DNA of 64,000 nt. It comes from Crocodylus rhombifer. Its lineage: Eukaryota; Chordata; Crocodylia; Crocodylidae. The stretch spans positions 553,673 to 617,672 of the forward strand of contig JAVSML010025535.1 in NCBI GenBank assembly GCA_038503035.1. Direction: 5' to 3'. A program made the position numbers and the translations under genes. The notes below the pieces were generated by a model. That model was not told where the DNA came from and did not search any database. It worked only from the letters and a program-made list of their open reading frames with translations. Positions 11,539 through 22,059 of this stretch are shown piece after piece (positions within the stretch are counted from its first letter, which is position 1; each line of letters opens with the position of its first letter).

Positions 11539-12415
11539 TAGGGCTGTGCAAAATTTTGCCAGATGTTTCATTTCAAAGCTGTTTTGACGCGTTTTGAGCT
11601 TGAAACAACAAAATTGAAAAGAGACAAAAGGCTTTGAAACAACTTTGAAATGACACAACAACACTTGAAATGTTTCAAAAGTTTTGAAACGTTTCAAGTT
11701 TTTAAGCTGGCCTTACTTGGCTTCAGCGCCAGTCCTGGGCAGCAGTAGCAGCCTCCTCTCATCCGGTGTGCACATCCAGGAGCCTGCACGCCCCAGGAGG
11801 GCTGTGGGGTGTGCCAGACTCCTCCCAAGGGTGTGAGCCCATGGATCTGCACGCCAGATGAGAGGAGGTTGCCGCCGCTGCCTAGGACCAGCAGCAGCAG
11901 CAGCAGCAGCAATCTTCCCCATCGCTGGGTGCAGGCTATGCCCAGCACTGGTCCCACGCAGAAGAAGCAGCTTCCTTTCATCCGGCATGCAGATCTGGGG
12001 GCTCACACCCCTGGGAGGAGTGTGGCATATCCCCACAGCCCTCCTGGGGTGTGCAGGCTCCTGGATCTGCATGCCGTATGAGAGGAGGCGGCTACTGCCG
12101 GTAACTGTCAGGACTTTTTCTTTGAACGGTATGAGGTGCAGTTTCCCAAAAACCTCTAAATCCATCTCCTTGAAATGTGGCAGGCTTCATGTCCTCAGAG
12201 GGATCTACCATCCCTGCAATTTTAATCCAAATCACGCAAGGGCTGACAATGTTTTAGGTATTTTCATGATTCCTCATTATAGCCTTAAGAGTGAAACAGT
12301 TTTGACAAAATGGAATGGGACAGTGCTTCAAAATGAAATGAAATAACAAAACACCGTCCCTTCAAAATGGCGAAACGGACGTTGAAACAAAATGATGGTG
12401 TTTCGCACAGCCCTA
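11539..12415. mobile_element. hAT-like GC-cored element (877 bp)
   Basis: Complete element with terminal inverted repeats tagggctgtgcaaaa and tttcgcacagccct(a), and an 8-bp TSD cattgcaa (11531-11538) / cattgcag (12416-12423). The outer A/T-rich parts use gaaacgtttcaa-type words. The core at about 11710-12110 is GC-rich and holds two inverted copies of a block with cctgggaggagtgtgg. A (CAG)7 run is at 11889-11909. No transposase; the overlapping ORFs on both strands reflect the inverted core. Confidence 0.82.
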
Positions 12416-12427
12416 CATTGCAGTGCT

Positions 12428-13720
12428 CAGATTGGCTAGGGACAGAAATTACACACAAACCAATATAAGTGATCAGAAACCAGCTCAAATCTGTAACACA
12501 ACACAGCTAAGAACAGACAGTCAAAAAGCCCAATTGATTCAGTCTTTGCAGGTTAGCCTAAGCTGCAAAAACTGAATCAATAAGCAAATGAACAGACATT
12601 CACTTTTGATTCAGGAAATGCAGCCTCATGCCCACATTGGCTCAAGCCATAAGGTGGGGGGGTACTAGAGCATGGCTCTCTGGCATGGGTTTTATGTTCA
12701 CTTCCTCTTCCTGCTGCCCCCAAAGCCTCTGGGATTTGCAGTCAAGATTCACAGTAGCAGGACTCACTCTACACAATTGCTCATCACTTTCTCTTTCTGT
12801 TTCTAGGTGCCTCTTGGATTTGTATTCCATAGTCAGAGCCAGCAGTAAGTAAGCAGGCAGGGCAGCTCTGTACTTGGGGTAGGGAACTTTAACCCCGTTC
12901 CTGGCCCCGGACATCAGCTGGGGTTCATCTGTGGGGCCCAGTGAGCCAGCCCTCACTACTACAGCTGAGGAGCAGAGGGGCATGGCCAGCCCTCCTCTCT
13001 GGAGCAGACAGCACAACCCAGCCCAGGGCTGCAAAATGCTGGGATACTGGAAGACTGTAATTAACTTGAACCAGGAAGGGGGCTGGGACAGTAGTTTCAT
13101 AAACCAGTTTGACCTAAATCAGTTAAGTCTAATACTACAGTCAACCAAGTTCATCTTAAACCAGTTTCAGCCTTTTAAAACTGGATTATGTGTACTAAAT
13201 GTCTATTCTGCTACAGATTTAAGCCAGTTTCTGATGATCACTTAAACTGGCTTATACGTAACTTCTGTCCCTAGCCCAGAAGTTCAGTTCACACAAAGCG
13301 CTTTCAAAATGGCCAAAACTGGTTTAAGATAAACCTGGATGGGTGTAGCATCAGACTTCACTGATTTACATTAAATCAGTTTACAGAACTTCTGTCCCAA
13401 ATCCCCTCCAGATTCAAGTTAACTCACAGTCCCCCAGCATCCCAGGATGCTTTGTACCTCCCTGGTAAACCCACCTCCCACCCATCCCCAGGCCAACAGT
13501 GGGCAGTGGCCCAAGATGTCTACTCCAGCAGAGCAGAGACGTGCGCTTTGTCACCCCTCAGCTTCTGGCCTGGGCCACTGTAAGCATGTGGCTGCATTTC
13601 CAGAATCAAAAGTGAACGTCTGTTCACTTGCTTATTGGTTCCATCTACACAGCTTAGCCTAACCTTCAAAGATTGAATCAATTCAGCTTTGGACTTTCAA
13701 CTGTCTGTACTTAATCTTTA
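12428..13720. mobile_element. Large palindromic DNA element
   Basis: The outer arms are inverted copies: aagcaaatgaacagacattc near 12581 matches the reverse of gaacgtctgttcacttgctt near 13614. Inside, gggacagaaattac near 12439 is inverted at cttctgtcccta near 13263, and ataagtgatcagaaacc is inverted at tttctgatgatcactta. A shorter related copy lies at 25735-26225. No transposase is encoded. ORFs at 12642-13245 on both strands are not supported as genes. Confidence 0.6.
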
Positions 13721-13724
13721 AGTC

Positions 13725-13815
13725 CCTTTATGGACCCACTCTGAAGCGACTCACCCAAGGTTATAAAAGGAAGTCAGTGGCAGAACAAGGGGCAAAAAAG
13801 GTAGATGAAAAGCAG
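13725..13815 (-). repeat. MIR-like SINE fragment
   Basis: The words gcgactcacccaaggttataaaagg and gtcagtggcagaacaagg follow the MIR reverse-complement pattern (gacttgcccaaggtcacac ... gtggcagag). A short and weak call. Confidence 0.35.
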
Positions 13816-13829
13816 CTATGCGAAAACCC

Positions 13830-15190
13830 TCCCCAAGTGGACACTAGCTGGATGCCTGCAACACCTGGCATTATTAATTCCAGGAAGAGAGAGAGCACTA
13901 TATTACAGATTCCAGCCACATGCACTTCTGAAAGCATCTGCTTGTATAAAACCTTCACCCAGCCCTTTGTAACAAACTCACAAGGTGGAGCTTTATCATT
14001 CTTGAAAATCTCTTGGCAAAACCTTAATCTTGCTTTTTAAAGATTTATGATCTGTAACACATTAAAGTGGACATCTAGGGACAATTAGCTATTCAGCCCT
14101 GAATGAAAGGGCAAATGAGCAGTCTCACACCCTCTCTGGGACCAAAGAAGTATGTCCTTACCACACAGATGCCAAAGAAGGAGAGCACTTTGAGAGCTAT
14201 ATATTCTCAGCTAGGTATTTAAACTGAATTCTCTTAATAAATTCCAAAGCTATATTTTACCATGATAGGCAAAGACGAGACATGAGGAGAATAAAACTGC
14301 CCAACTGTCTCATGTTATCTACCATCACAATGGCAGGACACGGTGCTTAATTAAAAAGAATAATTAGCAAAGAAAAAAAATATGCAGGTTGAGTAATGAT
14401 ATGCTGTTGGCAATAGATTAGCTTAAATGAAGCAATGTGGTGATCTCAAAAGGAATTGTGCACTACTATTTATCATCCCATCTCTGAGATAATGCAGTTA
14501 GTTAAGCAGTGAGAATCAACATGGGGCAAATCCCCAGGTGGCTTTAACAGCCCACAAGCCTGGTTCTCTGTTGTTTTGCCCCAAGCACAATTATATCCTC
14601 ATGTGTAGAGGGAGTACGAAGCAGGTATAAAATCAGGATTCTCCAATCACTCACACCGGAGGCAGCGTTTTGCACCATTCAGCACAAATGTAACACCTTA
14701 AGGGACAAACCAAGGGGCAATCAGGCCAACTAAAGCCACAGTTATAAAATCCATGGAAGTCAATGGAGCAACATGAATTCACACTAATGTGGTGTCAGTG
14801 GAGGACAGTCAGCCTTCAACAAAAAGGATAACCATTTTTAAAATGATTTACCCCTATTAAAGCTACTAGCCCTTGATAACTCCTTGATTCTGTACACAGA
14901 TATTTCAATGTCAAATTTACTAACATAAGAAGGAACTTCACTTTACATCCATGCTAAATTCTTAACTTTATACAATAAATAAACAGGTGAAGAACCCAAA
15001 TCATCAAGTTACTTAACAAGTGCTTCCATTAAACATGTGAGTGGACTCATCAACTTCAGAGGGACCAATTTCGAAATCCACATCCACAAGTGAACTGTAG
15101 ATTTTGTCAGGTGGACTTTCCATCCTCACTCATGCATTTGTTTTTTAATGTTGGCTTAGGTATTCTGCCTTCTCACTGCAGCTCAAATGT
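13830..15190. other. No gene seen
   Basis: No gene recognised. Near 14690-14830 the phrases ccatggaagtcaatggagc and ctaatgtggtgtcagtgg resemble old amniote dispersed repeats, but I cannot name the family. Confidence 0.45.
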
Positions 15191-15270
15191 CAATAATCTA
15201 AAGAGAGACAAGGTTCTTTGGGTGAATCTGGTATCTTTCATTAGACCAACTTGAATAGTTGGAAAACAAT

Positions 15271-15310
15271 TATTAAGCAAGCTTTCGGGTTCAAAACCCT
15301 TCATCAGGCT
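15271..15310 (-). ncRNA. Hammerhead ribozyme-like core, left Penelope end
   Basis: On the minus strand CTGATGA (15301-15307) is followed by a 5-bp stem GGGTT/AACCC with a TTG loop and then GAAA (15283-15286). That is the order of a hammerhead catalytic core with a short helix II. A GC TT GC stretch follows where a very short helix III is expected. Hammerhead motifs are established in Penelope-like pLTRs. Helix I is not convincing by eye, so activity is unproven. Confidence 0.6.
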
Positions 15311-15539
15311 AAGGAAGTTTATGCGGTTGGTGTGTACTTTTCCTGGATGGAATGAAAAGTAAAGAAGCCTGAGGCTGGGCTGGGCTAGGCTGCATACAAG
15401 ACAGACAGTCAGTGAAAATGCAGACTGAGGAGTCAATGGGTAAGAGACAGGCTGGGTGGGTGTGGGGGAGGGAAGAGAGAAGGGGGATGAATAGTGGAGA
15501 GGTACCTGGGGAGTCAGATGTCAGGCAGGTTGTAAATGT

Positions 15540-16100
15540 GTCATAAATCCAGTGTCTACATTTAGTCCACGATTTTTCATATCCAGGAGGTTGATGAAGT
15601 GGAGTTCACAGGCTCATCTCTGGGAAGTGTTTTGTAAGTTTCCTTTGAGGATCAGGACTGAGAGATTGGAGAGAGAGTGGTTTTCTTGTGAGAAATGTGC
15701 CCCCACCAGTAATTGGGAATTCCTGTCTTTGATAGATGTCCGGGGTGCATTCATTCTGGTGCACAGTTGTTGTTTGGTCTCTCCTACGTATTTTCCATCA
15801 GGGCATTTGGTGCATTCGATGAGATGTATCACATTTCTGGAGATGCAGCTGTAAGATCCGGGAATGCTGATGGCTCTGCTGTGGGGTGTAGTCATTGTGG
15901 GGGTAGTGGAGTTGTGTTGGAAGGCTTTGCATTTCTTGTCCTGGTGTGGTCTGGATCCATTTGGTGTGTTCTGGGCCTTAGGGAGTTTGCTTCTGGTGAT
16001 GAGGTTAGCGACGTTTGGTGCTTGTTTGAAGGCTAAGATGGGTGGCTCTGGGAAGATCTCTTTAAGAATAGGGTCTCTTTCTAGTATGGGTTACAACTGT
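15540..16100 (-). pseudogene. Penelope GIY-YIG endonuclease, 3' part of ORF
   Basis: In Penelope-like elements the single ORF joins a reverse transcriptase to a C-terminal GIY-YIG nuclease that nicks the target. The minus-strand frame reads, in order: ILKEIFPEPPILAFKQAP, a linker with RPHQDKKCKAF where a Cys-rich finger is expected, then the nuclease with VIHLIECTKCPDGKYVGET, the conserved arginine in TRMN, and finally AHFSQENHSLSNLSVLIL. The longest uninterrupted stretch is 15614-15895 (93 codons), ending in a stop where related elements continue into HHFINxLD. The position after TRMN that is usually His is Pro here (NAPRTS). Stops and lost finger cysteines mark it as dead. Confidence 0.85.
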
Positions 16101-16277
16101 TTGAGGAGTTTCTATATGGGTTCAAGGGAGGGGTGATATGTCATAACCAGTGGTGTGAAATTTGTGGGGGGTTTCTTCTGACTACCTGTCTTGTATGGAT
16201 ACCAGCCCAGCCTCTGGCTTCTTTACTTTTCATTCCATCCAGGAAGAGCACACACCAACTGCTGACACCTCCTTAGC

Positions 16278-16320
16278 CTGATGAAGGGGTTTTGAACCTG
16301 AAAGCTTGCTTAATAATTGT
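16278..16320 (+). ncRNA. Hammerhead ribozyme-like core, right Penelope end
   Basis: A plus-strand copy of the same core: CTGATGA at 16278-16284, a helix II with one wobble/mismatch change (aggggttttgaacct), GAAA at 16300-16303, then gcttgcttaa. It is in inverted orientation to the core at 15271-15310, about 1 kb away. Confidence 0.55.
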
Positions 16321-16433
16321 TTTCTAACTATATAAGTTGGTCTAAAAAAAGATATCAGATTCACTCAAAGAACCTTGTCTGCCTGTGTCCCTAGACCAAC
16401 GCGGCTACAACCTACATGCCAATAATCTAAAGA

Positions 16434-16815
16434 TGCACCAATATTTCACTCCTTGTTTCTTATCCTGATCTGTCCTGAATTAAAAATCATGGCAAAAAAC
16501 TTCCAGTGCAAGACTAATAATTAACCCTGTATAGCCAAAACAAAAGTATCTCCACAAAAGATATTTGTATGGACTTGCACTAAAAAAAGAGCCTACAGTA
16601 GCTAAAAAAATCAGATATCAGTCCTATGCATTAATTTACACTAGAAATACTTGCCATAGCCATAAAAAGTAAAAAGCAAATAAAAAGCAAAAAATAAATA
16701 AAAGCAAAGTGCAAGTTTCATTACAGAAGAGAGCAATTGTCTCTGTTTACCTGAAAATGAGCCGGCGAACAAACTGTCATAATTAAGGAGCTATATTTGC
16801 AGGAACAAAACCTAA
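16434..16815. other. No gene seen
   Basis: A/T-rich, with a low-complexity run of aaaaagcaaa-type words at about 16665-16705. Nothing else recognised. Confidence 0.5.
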
Positions 16816-17127
16816 AGGATGCCTATAGATGTGCTGCAGGGCTGCTCCAAGGCACTTTAATTAGAGCTGGAGCATGGTAATTACCACACTCCAGCCAGCC
16901 TCTGTGTCTCATGTATTACTGTTCCTGTGCTTCAAAATGGTGATGGGAGCATCTGAACTAAAGCTCAACAAATGAGTTTTAGTTCAAGCTCCCCCACTGC
17001 CATTTTGAAGCATGGGAACACTAATAAATGAGATGCTGCAGTGCTTTAATTAGAGTGACTCTCAAAGTCACTCTAATAATTAAAGTGCCCTCCCCACCAC
17101 CCCTGGAGCACATGTAAAAGTACCCAA
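16816..17127. mobile_element. Palindromic MITE, (g)gatgcctatagatgtgc family
   Basis: Almost the whole element folds on itself. Outer ends ggatgcctatagatgtgctgcagg and the inverse of cctggagcacatgtaaaagtaccc pair. The inner arms tctcatgtattactgttcc...cttcaaaatgg and ccattttgaag...gaacactaataaatgaga pair around a loop near aacaaatgag (about 16968-16978). The end type resembles the elements at 27345-27624, 54422-54661 and 58510-58763. Non-coding. Confidence 0.6.
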
Positions 17128-17399
17128 ACTGATCAGCAGTTCAGTTCAATCTTTTTGAGTTCTTGTGAAGAATCACATCTAAATCCTGAAAGTTGCTAAT
17201 GGAAGATTTCAGGTCATGATCTGATACCATAAGAACCTGATATTAGTCACCATAAAGTCCAGTTGATCAAAAATACCAATGACCCTCGATTCACAATATG
17301 TTTGCCTTGTGAAATGGGATTTTGCCTTCAAATGATTAATATAGGTGTCACAACATGCATCATTGGACTTACTATATTTATTCAGATCTAAGACATGGA

Positions 17400-18276
17400 C
17401 CCTCCTCCCCCCCCCCACCCCACCCCATTCAGCGGGGTGGGGGGGGAACTTGATCCTCATCTTAGATTCAAGTACAGGCCAGGGAAGCAGCTGCTGTGGC
17501 TTGGGATAGGGACACGGTGGTTAATGGAGCAGGTAGGAAGTATGTAGAGTGGAGAGGGGCAGGGGGATCCTGGTGCAGGGAAAATGAGGGGGAAGAGGGT
17601 GCACAGCACATGGAAGAGCACAGAAGAAAGGACAGTGAGGAAAGGGATGCATGGAACATGGGGAGAGACATGGTGAAAGGGGAGCATGAAGCAAGAGAAG
17701 CACAGGAAAGGGGTGCAGGAAGGGGGAGGGCAGTGTAGGTGAAAGGGTGCACAGTGCTGTGGAAGCATGGGAGAAAGAGAGGTAGGGGAACACAGGGAAA
17801 GGGGCACACAGAGGGACATAGGTATAGGGAAAGAGAAGCACGAAGCACAGGGACAGCGCAGAGTGAAGAAAGCACAGGGAAGGGTGCATGGTGCGGGGGG
17901 GGAAGGGAAGTACAGAGCTGGGGGGAGCATGAGGAAGGGGCATGCAGAGAGCCACAACTGCAGTCCCAACTCCAACCGGAGCTGGAGGCTGGAGCCAGAG
18001 CTGTTACTACTGCCTGGCCCAGCAGGGGTGCTCCAGCCCCCAGGAGAGACACAGACACAGAGAACCAGAGCCAGAGCCAAACCAGCTGTAAAGGTGTGCG
18101 GGGCAAGCACCAGAGGGGGACAAGTGTCAGGGACAGGGGAAAGGCACTGGGGCATGGGACAGGCAGCAGGGGTCAGGCATGATGAGAAGCAAGTGGCAGG
18201 TAGGGACAAGGGGCTTGGGGCAGGCTGCCTTGCCCTCCAGCCACTGCCTTCCCTGTGGTGGCTGGCAGGGGAGGGG
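17400..18276 (+). repeat. Purine-rich low-complexity tract with C/G hairpin
   Basis: Over about 750 bp the plus strand is dominated by A and G (words such as gggaaagagaggtaggg, gcacagggaaaggg). At its left edge a perfect 13-bp hairpin is formed by 17409-17421 (C-rich) and 17434-17446 (G-rich), with a 12-nt loop. Long overlapping ORFs exist on both strands (e.g. the minus-strand ORFs between 17457 and 18317), but they are biased Pro/Ser/Leu or Gly/Arg/Glu strings without domains. The tract runs into the assembly gap, as expected of hard-to-sequence DNA. Confidence 0.75.
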
Positions 18277-18286
18277 NNNNNNNNNN
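18277..18286. other. Assembly gap (10 N)
   Basis: Ten unknown bases. The true gap length is probably not known, because exactly ten N is a common placeholder. Any ORF crossing it is meaningless. Confidence 0.98.
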
Positions 18287-21200
18287 TCAAGGGAGAAAGG
18301 AAAATCATTCTTCTCAAGGACTACTAACAGATGAATAAATTGACAAAATGCTCAGCAACCTGCAATTTGGGAGACAGCTAAATTCCTCACGCTTGTCATC
18401 TAGAAGAGAGACAATTATTGAACTAAAGAACCTCTTAGTGCTGGAGGGGATGTTAAATTATTAGGGGTTTACATATACATATATACAAAAAAATTAAAAT
18501 CTAAGAAACTTTTATAAATCTATGGATGTGATGTGCATTTTGATATCAGGTACAAAAAGAAGCTATTTGCTTCACAATAATAACATTCCAGCACATTTAG
18601 CTGCTATCTACTTTTTAGTCTGAAAATGTTCTCTAAGCCTTCAGAGGAAACAAATTACATTTCTTTAAGCTGTCACTGCTGGTGAATAAAGAGACCCATT
18701 TTGCTGAGCAATGGGCATGATCACAAACACTGACAATTAACACAGTTTATTGGAATAATTAAATTCTTGCATTTTCATTTCACAGATTGCCTACGCTGCT
18801 CCTGCCAAATCCTCTGGATACAACACAATATTACAGAAATGCCTCCTTAGTCATCTATGGGCTGACCAACAACTTCCCTATTTATTTTGAGATTTACTTA
18901 AGAATTTTCTAACCAATGGGCTATTAGTTATTTTGGGCTGTTTGTTTCTTGGGAACTGTTTTAAAAATGCATTAAAAGCAGTCTGATGCAGAGATATTTT
19001 GGTTAGGTCAAAATGGCATTTTTCAATGGAAAAAAAAAGTTTGTTTGTTTTTTTCTGCCTGCCACCAGCCACTTGTATCTTTTCTTCTTTTTAGCCCTCA
19101 GTTTCTTGCCACTTGTCTTCTTGCACTGTAACCTTTACAGAGCAGGGACTCTAAGGCTCAATTCTCCAGGTTTCATGCAAAGTGAGCATAAAATGCTGTA
19201 ATTTAGCATGTGTAGGTTGTGGGCTTGATTCAGGGATCACTTAAAGCTCACATTTAAATCCAGCTGTATTCAGGACTGCTTTCAGGTTATGCACATGTGA
19301 GACAGGTATCCAAAAAAGGGATGCATTCTTAAATAAGGATAAGGAAATAGGTTTGTTTAGTTCAAGCATTACAGCTTGAGAAAGCAGACTCTGCTCACTG
19401 GCTCAATGCATTTATAAAGGGCTGGATTTCAAGTTTCTGTATCCACAACACAGCCCCAAACCCACGCGTTCTTATATCCTCTATCACAGTAAGACACCCA
19501 CCCAGAAAGACAAAGAAACCCCCATCCGGAGTGGGAGTTCTAGGTAACATTAGCATACACAACAAAGATAAAAATACATTTTGGAAGAAAATGCCTACAT
19601 CCCTGGAATGAGTAGGGCAAACAGAATGCTATATTCATGGGTTTTATTTCTGGTGTCCAAAGCACACAGAGTGAAAATTAAGATGATCAAAAATTGTTAA
19701 CATATAACAAACTATATTCCACTTTTGTGCATGAGGAAACAAAAAGATTTGGTTTGCAGATAAACAAATGAATAATATCACATGTCTGAAGAACAAATCA
19801 GGTGTCTTGAGAAATCTACCAACCTGGTAATTATATGCATGGTAGTCAAGATAGGGAATAGCTGAGCACTGTTTCCTCTCAAGTGTTCAGTTCAATCTTA
19901 AAGTCAGTGACTAAGGAAGCAGTCAGAACACGTTGCAAAAGAGCCAGTGGGTTTGCAAATGATGCTTGATTGTTGACATGCTGAAATCAAACAGTAAATG
20001 ACAAATTCTCATTGTGCTATGACTTCCTCCTCTGGAGTAATAATTCATTTGCTCAACATTACGCTCACATAAAAAAGGCCTTCTGTTGTTTCACCTTTTC
20101 AATTTAAAAATTATAATGAAATTAAATTATATTAGCCTTTGTGGCTGTACTAAACGAAGCTGCCTTTATCCACAAAGGCACCAAGTACAATAGAGTCAAT
20201 CCTTCACTCTGTTGTCTGAGGAACTTGAAAGAATCTGAAATAAATGCACATCCAGAAAGAATAGCTAAGACAGGATTGCATGAAGAAGATTAACCACCTA
20301 AGGCCAGATTGTCAAAGGTGTTCATGCTACAAACAACTGGGACTACATTCTCAAAAGATTTCAGCTTGCATTTAAGCATCTCAAGGAAGAGATCTGGTTT
20401 TCAGAAGTACTCAGCGCTCAGCAACTCTCACTGCAGGCCTGTTCTTTTTCAATTTAATTCATACAGCCCAATCAACATCAACAGGCCAGATTTAAAACCC
20501 TGGCTTTTGTTCCAATGTGCTTTTGCCACTGATGTTAACAGGGACTGAATTTCACTCCCAGACTCTTCCTCCATCAGTGCAGAAAGGAATTATCTTTTTG
20601 CTGGACAACCATTTTATGCACAGGTAAAGAATACCTTATGGAGGACAAGAGCGATTTTTGATGGATTTTAAAAGGGGTTTAAGGAGTTAGTTGCCCAGCT
20701 CCTACTGAAAACCTGAGCCCTCTGGACTCCCAGGTGGAATTTTCTTCTAGAATAGAAATAATTTTATGTCTGCTATTCAGCCAGCTCGAGAGATGGCCAC
20801 AGATCAGATCTGACAGCTGCTTGTTGTGCAAGTTTTGGCATATCTCCTTGTCTGCACCCTGAGATGACAATATTTCTTTTCCTCAACCTTTGCATTGTCT
20901 ACTGAGACTAAACTCCAGAACCAACAGCTGCAGAGGAAGGTACAAAGATACCAGTATTAGTTTTATTAGTTTGCTTTGTGGTAATGCTTTGAGACAACAG
21001 CCCTATACCACTAGGTCTTCTACAAAGATAGCTGAGAGCAGACAGTTATGGAAGGACTTCTCAACTAGCTAAATTTCATCTGTCAAACACCCACTATATT
21101 ATTACTTTTGTTCCATTCACTGAATTCTACTTTCTTATAAACCCCCATAGAACTGGCAAACTTCCTGAATTTGTTAACTGCTTAGATTGCTTTAAAATGT

Positions 21201-22059
21201 TTGGTTACTGTCTGTTTGAGAGAGATGTTCTGGGAAATGAGATGACAGAAAGCATTGGTACTGGGGAAAATCTATCATTAACAAGTGGCTTAGGAGAAGG
21301 AAAAGGGAACATAGTGCCATTTCCAATGACCAGGCATTGAAGTTAGTCACAACCTGCAACATTATGTAATTAAGCTATGCTAACAAGGAGAGCCTGTATT
21401 GCACAGGGTACAATAAGTGGCTGGTCTTAATATGTACACCAGGGAGAGTCAATCATAGATTAAGGGTTTATTTTCAAACCTGAATAATGAACTTCTAAGA
21501 AGGCAGGATTGCCAGCAGTCATTAATGACTTGTAAAGAAAGCTCAGCCACTTGGAAGAAAAAGGACCACAAGGAATCTCTAAGTTTAAAGCTCCCTCCAT
21601 GATTTATCAGTACATTTATTTATCAGAATATTTATTTTTCCTGCTGTTGAGAATGATCAACCATTCCCTTATGTACAAGCAGTTGCACTTGTAATTAGTT
21701 TCTAGGATGCAAGGTGAGAGAGCTATAAAAGGGGCTGGCATTCCAAGGTCTTCATCTGAAAAGAGACTGTCTGGTATACAGGAATAAAGCTACCTTTCCT
21801 ATTTCCTTCAAGTTGTGTTTTATGCACAAAGACATCAGCCACTCATACAAAAAGCTAGTGATCACTCCATAAGCCTGCCACTGACCCAGACAGTTACTGC
21901 ATTGCGTGCTGCTTTATTGTCTTTGTATTTTCATTTCAAAGCAGCTGTAAGTCGAAAAAGGTTTCCATTCTGGAAACAGATATGCAAACACTTGTGTTCT
22001 TGTTAAGAAGTCAATGCCCACAAGCTATGATGATAATATTTTGCATTTACAGAGATCAT
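18287..22059. other. No gene seen
   Basis: Mostly A/T-rich unique-looking DNA. At about 20295-20550 phrases such as ggccagattgtcaaaggtg and gatctggttttcagaagtactcagcgctcagc resemble an old amniote dispersed repeat (gccagattttcaaaag ... cacttctgaaaatc), which I cannot name. No exon-like ORF found. Confidence 0.5.

Larger units (their letters stand above)
15191..16433 (-). mobile_element. Penelope-like retroelement with inverted ends
   Basis: Flanked by a perfect 14-bp TSD caataatctaaaga (15191-15204 and 16420-16433). The body encodes the C-terminal GIY-YIG part of a Penelope-like ORF on the minus strand. The terminal pLTR-type sequence (ttagaccaactt, ggttctttgggtgaatc, and a hammerhead core) is present at the left end in minus orientation and again at the right end in plus orientation, about 16250-16415, so the ends are inverted relative to each other. 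The reverse transcriptase is absent, so the copy is 5'-truncated. Clade naming (e.g. Penelope/Poseidon/Neptune) needs a phylogeny. Confidence 0.88.

Noticed and set aside
12642..13245. ORFs on both strands in the 12428-13720 element
   Set aside because: They sit in an inverted-repeat element, overlap each other and show no domain.
17457..18327. Long overlapping ORFs on both strands, up to 286 codons
   Set aside because: They lie in purine-biased low-complexity DNA, cross the N gap, and encode repetitive Pro/Ser/Leu or Gly/Arg/Glu strings without a domain.
20290..20560. Possible old amniote dispersed repeat
   Set aside because: Only short phrases match my memory of such repeats; no ends or TSD, so not listed as a feature.
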